Assembly: GCA_030272155.1 (NCBI GenBank)
Contig: CP126207.1
Span: 62,001-126,000 of the forward strand
Direction of reading: 5' to 3'
Length of the DNA: 64,000 nucleotides
From: Tetradesmus obliquus
Lineage: Eukaryota > Chlorophyta > Chlorophyceae > Sphaeropleales > Scenedesmaceae
The notes under the pieces were generated by a model, which worked only from the letters and a program-made list of their open reading frames with translations, searched no databases and was not told the DNA's origin. This document shows, piece by piece, positions 1 through 9,847 of the stretch; the stretch's first letter is position 1; every line of letters starts with the position of its first letter. The translations under genes and the position numbers were made by a program.

Positions 1-3000
1 ACTATGCATTGCTGGATCGTATTTCTGTCCGTGTCTGCTGTAATCGCTGCTGTGCAAAATTCGCATGGCCTGAAGGCATTAAGCTCGTCCATGTCCGCGT
101 CATTGGCAGGTTGGGGCCCGATTCTTTGGGGCAGCTTGTAGCGGCCTGCTAGGGCAATGTCAATCAACCAGCCCGGTTGAACGCTGGTACTCCACTGCAC
201 TTTGGCCAGCAGTTGCGTGCTATGGCCCCTTACTCTTATTAACTGTTTGGGTTGCTTGCCTGCTTGGTGCGCTGTGCAACTAACTAGGGCTTCAACATGT
301 GTGATTTCTTCACATGTGTGTGCGTACTTTGTGTACAGTTCCAGAAGTGCCTCGTGGTACTTGCCTGGTGTGAGTGGCTTAGCTCGCCTTTGTCTTTTGG
401 TGCTACGGCGTTGTAGTGGCTGTGCATTGCCGGACGGTTGCTGCGGCTCGGCAATGCTGGCCTCCGCATCTGCTTTGGCGCGTTTTACCGTTGTCTTCCG
501 CCGCCTTTGATCTACAGGCTCTTGATCTTTCAACTTGAGGTACTGGGCATAGCCTGTTTCCTGAACTTTTGTCACGGTGTATGCTTTGCCTATCTTTGTA
601 TTCCTGATATTGGCCTGGTGGTGGGCTTTGCTCTGGGATTGTAGGTATGCTCGGTAGTCTAGTACTGCGTCCCTCACCGCATGTGCGTGCCGTTCGTTAT
701 GCTGCCGTATGGACGACAACATGTGGATAATGGTGTTTGAAGGGCTGGTGGGGTTGTTTGGTCTTTGTTGCCGCAACAGTGTTTGGATGGTTGGGTGCAC
801 TTTGCGCTCATAGCGCGGCAGCAGAGAGGTTTCAATTGTCGAGCTCGGGCTATAGGTTTGGCCAGTCAGCAGCAAGTGTGCTATTCTGTTCCACGCATTG
901 GTGTGCTTGGGTTTGACGTTGCGCTTCCCCACCATCATTGGTAGAGTGGCTGCTAGCTTCACCAGTGTGCGGTCTGGTGTGAGCATGCATTCCACAGTCT
1001 CTATACCTACCGCTTGCAGGGAGTGCAAATCTTGCGCTAGTTGGGCATCCCAACTGAATGGGTCTTTTAGAATTGTTGCTATCGATGATGCCAGGGATTG
1101 TGTGTCTTGAAGTGTCGCTTGGCTTTCCCCGTCCTTGCGTAGTTCGATTCTGCACCCCGCCAGTGTTGCCAGTTGGCGGAGCCGCATGCAGTGGCGCATG
1201 ACACTTGGTGCTTTTTCTGCCGTCAGTCTGTCAATGCTCTGTCTCTGAAGTTGTATCAGGGCCTTGGTGATTACGCCTAGTCTGCCTGTGTCGTTCATGG
1301 CTCTGGTGACGCGTTGTACGCACGTGGTGGTGTAATCCACTTCCAGGGAGGGGCAACCCAGGCCCCCTAACTCCTTGTCCATGTGAGCTGCAGCTGTGGG
1401 CATTGACACGGGCTGACCCCATGCTTGTTTGGTGGCTCTGGTCAACAAGCTGTCAAATAGTTTGATGTCAGACCATGAGTAAGGGGCCACCGCCATTGCA
1501 TAAGTGATTTTGGGGCGGATGCAGGTGCGAATGATCCTCTCCTTTTGGGCAGTGCTTGCATATGAGGTTTTCAGGGCCGTTACCATTTCTCTGATCTGTT
1601 TCAGCATCGCCGTGAGCTGGTGTGTAAAGTTCAGATCCATTGTCAAGTGTACTCCCAGGAGTTTGAAAGGCGCCCTGGGTGGCAAAAATGTGATGTGTTT
1701 GCCCTGAATCTGTATGGTGTTGGTGAGTTGTATGCGTAGGGTCTCTTCATCGTACGGCTTGTTTGGCTGGTGGTGGTGTAGTGCACCTGTCACCAGAGTC
1801 TTCACATTGTTTGCCATCAAGTGGCCCCAGTCTGTATATCTGCTGAACTTTCTGGTTTGGTGTTTCAGGTTGGGAAGGGCTTGTGGTCCCCCTGTGACGA
1901 TGTTTATGTCGTCAGCAAATGTTATGTTGCTTATGTGGTTCTCCTCTCGTGTTGCAGGGTCTTGAATGGCGCCGACAAGGTATCCTTTAGCTCCTGCTTG
2001 GAGCCACCTCAGGAGCGGTTCAATGTACAGAATAAAGAGGAATGGTGAAAGACTGTCCCCTTGTATGGTGCCTCTATCAATTGTCAGTGCCCTAGTCGGG
2101 CCGTGCGGGGTTTGCACTGTTGTGGTTGTGGCTGTGTACAAGTCTTTCACCACTTCTATTGCATCTGTGGGGAAGCCCAGGTCGTACAGGATCCACAACA
2201 TCTTGTCGTGCGAAATCGTGTCAAATGCTTCAGTGAGGTCGGCTTGCAGCAGGTAGATATTTTGTTTTGTCCAATGGGCATCTTCCAGGAGCATCACCAT
2301 CATTTCTAGTTGGTGTGCCGTTGAGCGTTTGTTGCGAAAACCAGCCTGCATGCTGCTGATCATGCCTTGCCGCTCTGCTCTATCTGCCATGGCAAATGCC
2401 ACCATGCGCGTCCACAGCTTGTACACCGTGAGCTCCAGCCCTATACGTCTATAGTATTGAAGTTCCAGTGGTGTGCCTTTGTGCTTGAACAACAGGATTG
2501 TGTTGCTCACCTTCCAATCCGTTGGTGTGAGGCCAGTGGCCCACATAATACGGAACATGTTGTGTATTGCTTTCTTGCCCTCCTCAGGCAAGAGCTGCAG
2601 CAGCTCGTTTGCAACTCCATCTGGGCCCGGGGCTTTCCCTTGCGCCAAGGTTTTGAGACAGGTGTGGTATGCAAGTTCATCATCCATAGCAGGATGCAGC
2701 CATTGCCTAGGCCCAGCGGGTGCGGTTTTCTGTAGTAAGCCTTTGTACTCTGCAAACTCAGGGTCTGTATCCCACACATACTGCCTGTCAGCTTCCTCGG
2801 GCATATATTTACCGGTCTTGCCGTTTGGCTCTGGTGCTGTCATCTTTTTCTTGTAAAATGTTGCCGTGTATTCTAAGATTTGCTCTCTTGCTGTGAGCAG
2901 TCTGCCATCTTCTGTTTTGAGGGCCCTGCCAACCATCACTGGTGTTGGTTGGTGTTGTCCTGTGGCTACCTTGTTTCCACGTTTCTGGTTTTTCTCCAGA

Positions 3001-3139
3001 GTGGCTTGCGCGCGACGCCTCGCTTTTTGTTCAGATATCTTTTCGTCTTGTTTGTTGAGTTTCTTTATGTGCCTGCAGATCTCATCATGCGTGGCGGTCA
3101 GCGCTGATTCTTCATGCAGTTGCGTGGCTGTTGTGTTTT
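1..3139 (-). CDS. LINE reverse transcriptase and C-terminal region (partial, in the -1 frame)
   Basis: The open minus-strand frame runs from about 3139 off the window edge and continues the LINE polyprotein after a -1 shift. RT blocks in order are: GKAPGPDGVANELL (about 2598-2640), LQADLTEAFDTISHDKM (about 2200-2255), RGTIQGDSLSPFLFILY (about 2020-2070) and the catalytic ITFADDINIV with FADD encoded at 1908-1919. A thumb-like segment PFKLLGVHLTMDLNFTHQL follows near 1620-1670. Catalytic aspartates are present in AFD and ADD. The last codons contain PCEFC followed by a further Cys, possibly the start of a zinc knuckle, but the sequence ends there; whether an RNase H or a restriction-like endonuclease follows cannot be seen. 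I found no stop codon in this frame in the stretches I translated. Confidence 0.92.
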
Positions 3140-6100
3140 TCGCACAAGATCATCCACTGCAGTTTTGTGTGCAGTCGTTATGTTGGGATCTTCATGCCGT
3201 ATTGGCTGCGGTGGATGTCGCATTGCAAACAGCCTATGTGCCACTTCTTTCTTCATGTAGTAGTATTTTTTCCTGTGTCTGGTGGCTGTGCGTGGTCTGT
3301 AGTGCTCTCCTGTGATGTTGTTTGGCCGTTTGGGGCACATGTCAATGTAGGTCTGTTTTGCGTTTGCAAGGGCTTGCATAACCTTCCGTCCAAGTCTATC
3401 CACCACTTCCCGTGCAGTTTCGGTGCCTAGATGTGTGAGGGGTTGAGGCCACTCGGCCGTCGCGCTTTCCAGCATCTGCCAGTGTCGCTTCACATATTCA
3501 TCTAACAGTTGTTCTGTCTCGGTATGCAGGCTGGCCAGTTCTGACTGATGGTTGGCAGCTATGGCGATACCTATGGCTGTTTTTTGTGCTTTGTTGGGCT
3601 TTTGCAGTTTTTTGCTGACATCCCCTTGTGTTGTGTTGTCGTAGCTGCTCCTGTCGATCAGGGGTGGCAGCGGGGGCAGGAGGTTTATCTTGGTGTATGG
3701 TATACTTGCCAGCAGACCATCGTGGTCCGAGGTTTCGCTCCCATCTAGCACCTGTACCTCTACCGGCATTGATGTTACCTGTTGCGCCGTTACGTTGATG
3801 TATATGTCGTCTATCCTGCTGTATGGCAGCTCCTCCTTGCCTTTTCTGTACGTAAATCTTCTGGCGCTCGGCTGGTCCTGGGACGACGTTATAGGGTCTA
3901 AGGGGTGCATCTGGGTGCGTTGTATGAATTGGCGGTGAATTTCATCAGCTGGCGCTGCGCTCAAGTTCAGCCTATCTGCATCTTGCATTGTGGCATTAAA
4001 ATCTCCAGCTAGTATTACAGTGTGTTGTGATGAGGACTTGTCTGCAAGCAGTGTTTCGCAAACGTTGTACATATGGCGGCGTATGGGCGTGGTATGTGGG
4101 CAATACATCCCAACTACATGCAATGGTTGAGACTCTGGCAGATGTAGTGAGACCTGCAGCATATAGCCATCCAACTTGTCGAAGTATGTGGCTTTTATTG
4201 TTCCTAGCGCACACAGCTCGTGATGCATGGCAATCAACACCCCTGCCTGTCCCCTTGCTTTTCGTGGCTTGCCTTTGTTTGTGGCTGGCTTGAGGCTATG
4301 GAATAGGTGATAGTTTTGTAGCGCGCGTCGCAGTGCCTTGGGAAGTTTTGCTAGTTTGAGCTCAGTTAGTACTATTACGTTGGGAGGCTGTTGGCCTTGC
4401 CCAGGCTGCGCCAATTTTCGAATAGCTGATAGGCTGGATATTGCGCCCCGGACATTCCATGTGCATATTGCTAAAGTTTGTTCATCGGATGGTCTAAGCA
4501 CAGGATCAGGTTGTGCGGTTGTGGTTGATGTGGGCGAGGGGTCAGGTTCCTTTGTGACCTGGAGGGCTGTGTTTGGTTCCCGATTTGTTGGCAGGTATTG
4601 TGTGATTGATGCCTGGGTGCTTGGGTGTTTTTGGGTGGCCTGGCCTGGGTTTTTAACCCGTGTTTGGGATGTTGTGTGGCGTGGCGTGGAGTGAGTCGGC
4701 TGCAATGTGCGTTTCTGTGAGCAGTTGGATTTGCTGTTGGTCTTCTTTTGGTTGCTTGTTCTTTTTGTTATTTGTCCTCGCGGTGGCGGGACCGTGGGCG
4801 AGGGCGGCTGGCCGCGCTTGCATCGTTGTTTGCCTCCAATGTTGTGTGGTTTGTTGTTTTGCAGCCGCGGATGTGCCTCGTTTGCAGTTTGTTTTTGGTC
4901 TTGTTCGTGTGTCCGCTGTGTTACCTGCAGCGTGCCTTGAGGCCTCAACGTCGGGTGGCGTGGGTGAAATTCGACCTGTGTGCCTTGAATTAGTGGCCAA
5001 TTGGTCGGCGGTGTTCCTGTGAGGTCGTCAGTTCGTTCGCTCCGTGGCAGTCTCAGGAGGGTTTGGCCTTGCGTGCGCGCATTGACTGGTACTAGCACGT
5101 TGATAACTACGTGGCGCAAAGTATCCCAGTCCTCAGGACCCACCAATTTCACTTTGCCACGTTTTGCACTCACTATTAGCCCGTCTAAGTTGTACCAGTG
5201 TCCCTCAACTGGGCTGACTTTCCACGTGACGTAGTGATATCCTATTTCGTTGATGAAGATCTCTTGGCATCCTGGGGGCAGGTGGCTGATTACAAAATCT
5301 TGTGTAACCGGCTCGTCCGGGTTTTCTATGCCTAGCGCCGGGATCAGACATGCATTTGTGATTCCTCTCACTGCCAGGCATGTGTTTATCGACGCCAATG
5401 TGTAGTTACCTCTGTCATCATATTCCCCTCCTTCGCTGGGTGCAATACCAACAGACATCAGGTCTGGTTTCATGAAGCCAGGAGCAGGAAACGGCGGCTG
5501 CATGCCTGCTGCTGTCATTCTGCAGCCAAAGAACGCATTAGCCGCTTGCGCTCCGCATTCCTGAGCAGCTTGGGCTTCCGCGTATAGCCCCACTTCTTCT
5601 GGTGTTTTATATGTGCCATGGGGCAGCAAGCGCTGGCGACTCTGATGGTGCCGTCTGCCTACATCAATGGGGTTGGCAGGTAGCCGAGGTTTGTTGCATG
5701 TTTGTGTGCAGTGTCCACCCCCTATTTGTTTGTACGTCTTGTCATATTCATCAGGATTTTGCCATTGCGGTTTTGGGGCAGGCGTGTGCATGTGTTGGTG
5801 TAGATCCTCAGTCGGGCTGCAGCTGCACATGTGCATTGCTGCAAGAGTGAGCTCCTCTGTATGGGTCGTAATTATGGTGTGTTCGCTCGGGCTCAGTACT
5901 TTGATATTATTGTTTTTGTTTAACGATTCTTCGATGGACAGTGACCTGCGTGTTGGTGCAGGTGTGCCGGTGAGGCACCCTTTCCAGTTCGTACGAAGCC
6001 CTAGGTCCTGCATGTTGTTTGGGCGTGCATCTGTTGTTCTGGAATATGTTTTGTGTCCTATGGTTGATGTGTGTTGTGATGTCATGGCGCTGTTGCTATC

Positions 6101-8995
6101 GAGGCTGCGAGTGAGCAGGTCGTACGTAGCTGTAGCAAAGCCAACCCCCCAGCACACGCTGCAGATGCCGTGTCCTGCAACCCCTGCTGCAGCTTTCGAC
6201 AATTGTACGTATGCTACTCTCAATGAGCGTACCAAGACTCTGTCGTGTGTTGCGGGAGGTGTCTTTGCTCTGCTTAGTCTTAACAGAAGGAGCAGCAGCG
6301 ATAGCAGTAGCAGCAGTGTCACTGTTATAAGCATGGACAATAGCCGATAAGGGTGCCATATGCTGGCGAGCATTGTGTAGGCAAGAAGGTATTGAATATG
6401 GAATCGTGTTAGTTGGGCTAGGTACATTCCCCAGCGCGGGCTAGTGAGCAGTGCGACCGTGACGCACACAATTGCCATGCACAACGGGGGGCAGTGATGG
6501 CGGTGGGCGTGTGTTGTTGGCATGCTGCTCTTGGGTGTATATTTCTGCTCTGATGTGAATGCCCATACAGATAGCAGTTGAGGTGCTGTGATGAGCCAGG
6601 CTCTGAGGCTGCTATGGTGTACCGCCTTCTTGACCACTGCTGCTATCACCACTTGGTGCGCTGCTCTTGTACCTGCATCGCACATGGTGCAGCTTGTGCA
6701 CACCAGCATGGTGTTAGGAGAGCTGGGATAGTGCCAGTGGTGCCAGTAGTATATCTTCCTGTTGCTGTACATCCATTTAGGGCATAGAGCGAGCAGCAGC
6801 ATTGCAGCTGCAGGTGCCATGCGTGCAAGTGCTGCTGCGAGTTGGATCATCCATGCATGGCTTGCCAAAGTGTTGTTTAGTGTTTGATGCATGATTGTCT
6901 GTATGCAGGTCGCGACAGCTGATGCTGGCTTTGTTGAAAGGGATGCTGCTGCTGCTTTTGCTGTTGCTGATGGGTGCTTTGCTCTCGCGATGCCTGATCT
7001 TGAGCCGTGATGGCTGATCGCCATTAGTTGACAGGGTGTCGGGCAGCGGGCAGGGTGTGATATAACAAAAGTTATGAAGTGTATGCCAGTAGCTGCACAT
7101 GCTTCACCGGCATAATCAGTCAATCGTGCAGCGTCTTGTGGCGTACTGTTGTTACACTGGCAATGCGCAACCATGTTAACCAGCAACGCCCCATGCTTAT
7201 CGGCATCATGTTGTAACGTGCTCCATGCTCTACCCGTGTGCCCCGCTGGAAGCGGTGCCGGGGAGCCCAGAGCAACTACCAACCCACACAACCGCAGCTT
7301 CCGCGCGTGCAGTGATGCACCGCGGGTGCTGGGCACTGCTTGCAGCGCAGCTGCCGCTGCTGGGCTCCTGCGTAGCTTGGTGGGCTGCACTTGGCCACCT
7401 CCAGTTGCTTCACTCTTGTTATCGCCATACAAGCGAAGGATGCCCTGGCGCAACTGTGGTGGGATGCTGGATGGCCTAGTTGTCGCCGCCAGCGGCCATG
7501 CCGCCGGCGATCTCCTGCGGGGTCGGTATGCGGAGACGATTAGACAGGGGTGTAACAAGGCAGAGGGGCAGATGTTACAATGGTGTAAGCACATTTGCTG
7601 TATTTCAGTCCTCTGTGTGCGCGGCGGTGCTGTCATGCAACCGCGTGTGAACATGTCATGGTGCGGCACAGGGGCAGGTGTGGAGCTGGGGCACTGCCCA
7701 CCAGTCCGGTGTGGTGCATGCATGTCATCTATGTTGAGGTTACGGGATAGTGCAGCGCCTATAGGGGCCCTGAGAGGAGAGACAGCTCCCAAACCTGGTG
7801 TGGCGGATAATTGTTTAACACAGGGGTGTAAGTTGCAGTTGGGCGATGGATGAGTCAGATTCACCATGCATGTATGTGTTGGTGACCTTGTAATTGCTGG
7901 ATGTATGTGCTGGAGTATGCAGTGGTGTATGTGGTGTCGCTCAGCCCGCAGCATGCATCTGTGTCTGGCGCTTCTGCTGCTGCTGCTATTGCTACAGTGA
8001 TTTATGTTGAGTCGATGTGTAGATGCACCCGTTCTTGCAGGATATACCAGGTCCTTCCACTCACCAGGCCAGAAGCTGAGATGGTGGTTGAGCTGCAGCG
8101 GCTGCTCTGCAAATTTGATGCTGCGTGCTTCCTTGCTGGCCGCAATATCAATGCTGGCCAGGGGGGCTGCGTGTGCGAGCTCCACCATCAGGCGCAGCAG
8201 CTGCTTTCCATCCCCGTTGAGGATGATGGTTTTAACGGGTGCCTTGATGGGGTTGCGCTGCCGTGGCAGCATCAGCTTGAAGGTGTCGTTCACGATATTC
8301 ATCCTGACCCCCCGCTGGTCGCAGCGCTGGTGCAGCAGCTGCCGCAGCAGCTGGTCCTCATAGGTGGGAGACAGCAGCTGGATGGTGACCTTGTGCGGCA
8401 GTGCAAAGGGTGAGCTGTCCATAGTGCTGCCTATGCCTGTCAAGATGCCGTGCTGCCAGGGCTGCCCCAGCAGGTGGAGTAGCTGCTGCATGACTGTTGC
8501 GTTTTGCAGTGGCTGATCCTGTTGCAGCCGGGCTGCAAGCGCCGTTAACTCGTCCCGAAACACACGCATCTGCTCAATGCGTTCTGGGCTGTACTCATCG
8601 CTGTACACTGGTGGCAATATCCTGCCATCGTGAATTTGGATCAAGACTGGCTGAGCGCCTGTGAGCAACAGTTCGGCAGCGGCAAAGGGCATTTTGATTA
8701 AGAACTGGTAAAATCTTGGCAATGGTCTGTGTTGCGAGGGCTGCATTGGTGCTGTTGGAGCTGTGGTCGGCATGTGGCCTCTGAGCAGGGCAGGCATAGT
8801 CTGCTCCACGGCATGGGCATGTATCGGCTCCATAGGCTCGTTCATGGTCTGGCTCAAGAGCCACGGCAAAGATCTTTTTGTGGGGATTGATTTAGGTACT
8901 AGGGTGCAGGTGGTGTAGGTGATGCGTGTTGGCATTTCAACCGCCCTACTTTCCGTTCCTGATGCAGAACATGTGCACGCTGTCACAGCGTGCAA
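3098..8995 (-). CDS. LINE polyprotein, N-terminal part: unknown region, Josephin-like protease, APE endonuclease
   Basis: A 1965-codon open frame. Residues 90-325 look like ordinary globular protein (for example KVTIQLLSPTYEDQLLRQLL) but match no family I know. Residues 330-700 are His/Pro/Cys-rich and less protein-like. Residues 715-910 contain several hydrophobic stretches, including a Leu-rich run near 893-906. Residues 1130-1310 form the Josephin-like domain, described separately. Residues 1350-1500 are a basic, Pro/Thr/Gln-rich linker. Residues 1508-1767 are an APE endonuclease: TWNVRG, VVGMYCPH, the metal/catalytic signature ILAGDFNA and the terminal SETSDHDGLL are all present, so it is likely catalytically intact. 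The frame ends at TGA 3098-3100, where the -1 frame continues into the RT. The start at 8995 is the first ATG; the biological start may lie downstream, and an ORF1/ORF2 fusion is possible. Confidence 0.85.
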   Translation of the reverse strand: MHAVTACTCSASGTESRAVEMPTRITYTTCTLVPKSIPTKRSLPWLLSQTMNEPMEPIHAHAVEQTMPALLRGHMPTTAPTAPMQPSQHRPLPRFYQFLIKMPFAAAELLLTGAQPVLIQIHDGRILPPVYSDEYSPERIEQMRVFRDELTALAARLQQDQPLQNATVMQQLLHLLGQPWQHGILTGIGSTMDSSPFALPHKVTIQLLSPTYEDQLLRQLLHQRCDQRGVRMNIVNDTFKLMLPRQRNPIKAPVKTIILNGDGKQLLRLMVELAHAAPLASIDIAASKEARSIKFAEQPLQLNHHLSFWPGEWKDLVYPARTGASTHRLNINHCSNSSSSRSARHRCMLRAERHHIHHCILQHIHPAITRSPTHTCMVNLTHPSPNCNLHPCVKQLSATPGLGAVSPLRAPIGAALSRNLNIDDMHAPHRTGGQCPSSTPAPVPHHDMFTRGCMTAPPRTQRTEIQQMCLHHCNICPSALLHPCLIVSAYRPRRRSPAAWPLAATTRPSSIPPQLRQGILRLYGDNKSEATGGGQVQPTKLRRSPAAAAALQAVPSTRGASLHARKLRLCGLVVALGSPAPLPAGHTGRAWSTLQHDADKHGALLVNMVAHCQCNNSTPQDAARLTDYAGEACAATGIHFITFVISHPARCPTPCQLMAISHHGSRSGIARAKHPSATAKAAAASLSTKPASAVATCIQTIMHQTLNNTLASHAWMIQLAAALARMAPAAAMLLLALCPKWMYSNRKIYYWHHWHYPSSPNTMLVCTSCTMCDAGTRAAHQVVIAAVVKKAVHHSSLRAWLITAPQLLSVWAFTSEQKYTPKSSMPTTHAHRHHCPPLCMAIVCVTVALLTSPRWGMYLAQLTRFHIQYLLAYTMLASIWHPYRLLSMLITVTLLLLLSLLLLLLRLSRAKTPPATHDRVLVRSLRVAYVQLSKAAAGVAGHGICSVCWGVGFATATYDLLTRSLDSNSAMTSQHTSTIGHKTYSRTTDARPNNMQDLGLRTNWKGCLTGTPAPTRRSLSIEESLNKNNNIKVLSPSEHTIITTHTEELTLAAMHMCSCSPTEDLHQHMHTPAPKPQWQNPDEYDKTYKQIGGGHCTQTCNKPRLPANPIDVGRRHHQSRQRLLPHGTYKTPEEVGLYAEAQAAQECGAQAANAFFGCRMTAAGMQPPFPAPGFMKPDLMSVGIAPSEGGEYDDRGNYTLASINTCLAVRGITNACLIPALGIENPDEPVTQDFVISHLPPGCQEIFINEIGYHYVTWKVSPVEGHWYNLDGLIVSAKRGKVKLVGPEDWDTLRHVVINVLVPVNARTQGQTLLRLPRSERTDDLTGTPPTNWPLIQGTQVEFHPRHPTLRPQGTLQVTQRTHEQDQKQTANEAHPRLQNNKPHNIGGKQRCKRGQPPSPTVPPPRGQITKRTSNQKKTNSKSNCSQKRTLQPTHSTPRHTTSQTRVKNPGQATQKHPSTQASITQYLPTNREPNTALQVTKEPDPSPTSTTTAQPDPVLRPSDEQTLAICTWNVRGAISSLSAIRKLAQPGQGQQPPNVIVLTELKLAKLPKALRRALQNYHLFHSLKPATNKGKPRKARGQAGVLIAMHHELCALGTIKATYFDKLDGYMLQVSLHLPESQPLHVVGMYCPHTTPIRRHMYNVCETLLADKSSSQHTVILAGDFNATMQDADRLNLSAAPADEIHRQFIQRTQMHPLDPITSSQDQPSARRFTYRKGKEELPYSRIDDIYINVTAQQVTSMPVEVQVLDGSETSDHDGLLASIPYTKINLLPPLPPLIDRSSYDNTTQGDVSKKLQKPNKAQKTAIGIAIAANHQSELASLHTETEQLLDEYVKRHWQMLESATAEWPQPLTHLGTETAREVVDRLGRKVMQALANAKQTYIDMCPKRPNNITGEHYRPRTATRHRKKYYYMKKEVAHRLFAMRHPPQPIRHEDPNITTAHKTAVDDLVRKTQQPRNCMKNQR
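3136..3140 (-). other. Frameshift site between LINE endonuclease and RT frames
   Basis: A run of five A on the minus strand (T5 on plus) lies where the two LINE frames overlap. In the upstream frame translation stops at 3098. In the -1 frame the protein reads smoothly on through QLHEESALTATHDEI into the RT. The context is GTG CGA AAA ACA. The run is one A short of the canonical A AAA AAC slippery heptamer, so a simple one-base deletion in a homopolymer is the likeliest cause; single-codon slippage on AAA remains possible. Confidence 0.7.
5096..5610 (-). other. Josephin-like cysteine-protease domain inside the LINE ORF
   Basis: Residues about 1130-1310 of the LINE frame follow the pattern of Josephin (ataxin-3-type) deubiquitinases. 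The nucleophile region reads ECGAQAANAFFG, with Cys1147 encoded at 5555-5557. The middle motif YDDRGNYTLASINTCLAV resembles the Josephin stretch of acidic residues, Gly, aromatic and SIxVI. The second active-site block has GYHYVTWKV with His1254, then GHWYNLDGLI with Asn1269, spaced like the catalytic His and Asn of Josephin, and it closes with a hydrophobic strand HVVINVLVPV. The Cys-His-Asn triad therefore appears complete. Assignment is by motif and spacing only; an OTU- or C19-like protease remains possible. In LINEs, such domains are thought to act on ubiquitin or on the polyprotein. Confidence 0.6.
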
Positions 8996-9026
8996 ATGGC
9001 ATGGGGCTCAGTTAGTACTATTACGT

Positions 9027-9847
9027 GGGGCTCGTTGACCTGAAGCAAGCAGCACATGCCATAATACCAGCAGAAGCGGCAGTGGGAACTCTGCAATGCA
9101 TTGGATGCCGCAGTCCATGTCCTGAGGACATGCAGCGCTGAGCTGCTGTTGACAGAGAGTTTTCATATGGAGGGCTGTGCTGCCGTCTGCCTTAATGGGA
9201 TGATGCTGTAGTGCGATAGAAATGTGCATACACGACTGCACAGTGCACTGCTGTGTGCACAAAGTGCTGTCGTGTATGCTGAAGTACTCGAGTACTGTCA
9301 CAGTGCAGCACTGCAGTGCAGTGCAGTGGCAGTGCAACCTGGTCAACAGTCCCACTACTTTTGACGTCGTGATTGCCACGTGCCGGTTGTCATGTTTTAA
9401 AGCTGCAAACGAATTATTCTTCACCTTTTTTACGTTGAACAACGAAGCAGCGCCGCTGAGCTGTAATCGTCGAATCGCATAGCACACGATAGGCGAACGA
9501 TGGCTCTGGCTCTGGCTTTGGCTGAATTACACTTTACGCAGCTAGTGCAGTACGGCAGGATGGCAGGTATAAGTTCCTGGAAGACAGGTACAGTAGCAGC
9601 AGGAATGGCAGGATGGGGCAGCTAGTGACAGGATGGCAGGATGGCAGGAGTAGGGTCAAGCAACCGTGCAAAGCAGCGGCAGGAGTGGCAGGATGGGTCC
9701 GCCATACTGCCATCCTGCTGGCATTATGTCGGTTCTCCCTGGTGGCTATGGTCAGCAACATCAAACCAGCCACAGCAATGGCAGTGACCGGCCTTGATCA
9801 ATAACCACTCACTTCATCGTTTTGCTTGCTGCCTTTCACATATGCAG
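9027..9847. other. Intergenic or upstream-intron stretch
   Basis: No convincing exon is seen. Around 9230-9335 there are short inverted CAGTGCACTG-type motifs. Around 9555-9720 there are irregular GGATGGCAGG iterations. At 9729-9765 a degenerate relative of the next transporter exon is recognisable (reads like FSLVAMVSNIKP). The missing 5' exons of the transporter would be expected here or further upstream, beyond the LINE. Confidence 0.5.

Larger units (their letters stand above)
1..9026 (-). mobile_element. LINE (non-LTR retrotransposon), 3' end outside window
   Basis: Minus-strand non-LTR retrotransposon. The reading order is a long N-terminal region, a Josephin-like cysteine-protease domain, an APE-type endonuclease and a reverse transcriptase with a C-terminal extension that leaves the window at base 1. 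APE followed by RT on one strand, with no LTRs and no integrase, defines an APE-class LINE. Algal LINEs with an added cysteine protease are known (Dualen/RandI elements carry an OTU-type protease), so an extra protease is not unprecedented, but the type seen here looks different. The frame is open for 5.9 kb and then shifts once, so the copy is young or only lightly damaged. The 5' boundary is put at about 9.0 kb because coding-like sequence stops there. No target-site duplication can be checked with the 3' end missing. Confidence 0.93.

Noticed and set aside
3136..3140. Canonical -1 slippery heptamer for programmed frameshifting in the LINE
   Set aside because: Only five A are present, so X XXY YYZ is not satisfied; I kept the site as a frameshift but not as a demonstrated programmed signal.
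7149..7853. 234-codon plus-strand open frame
   Set aside because: Antisense to the LINE polyprotein, Cys/Ala-rich, no family resemblance; a shadow of the minus-strand coding frame.
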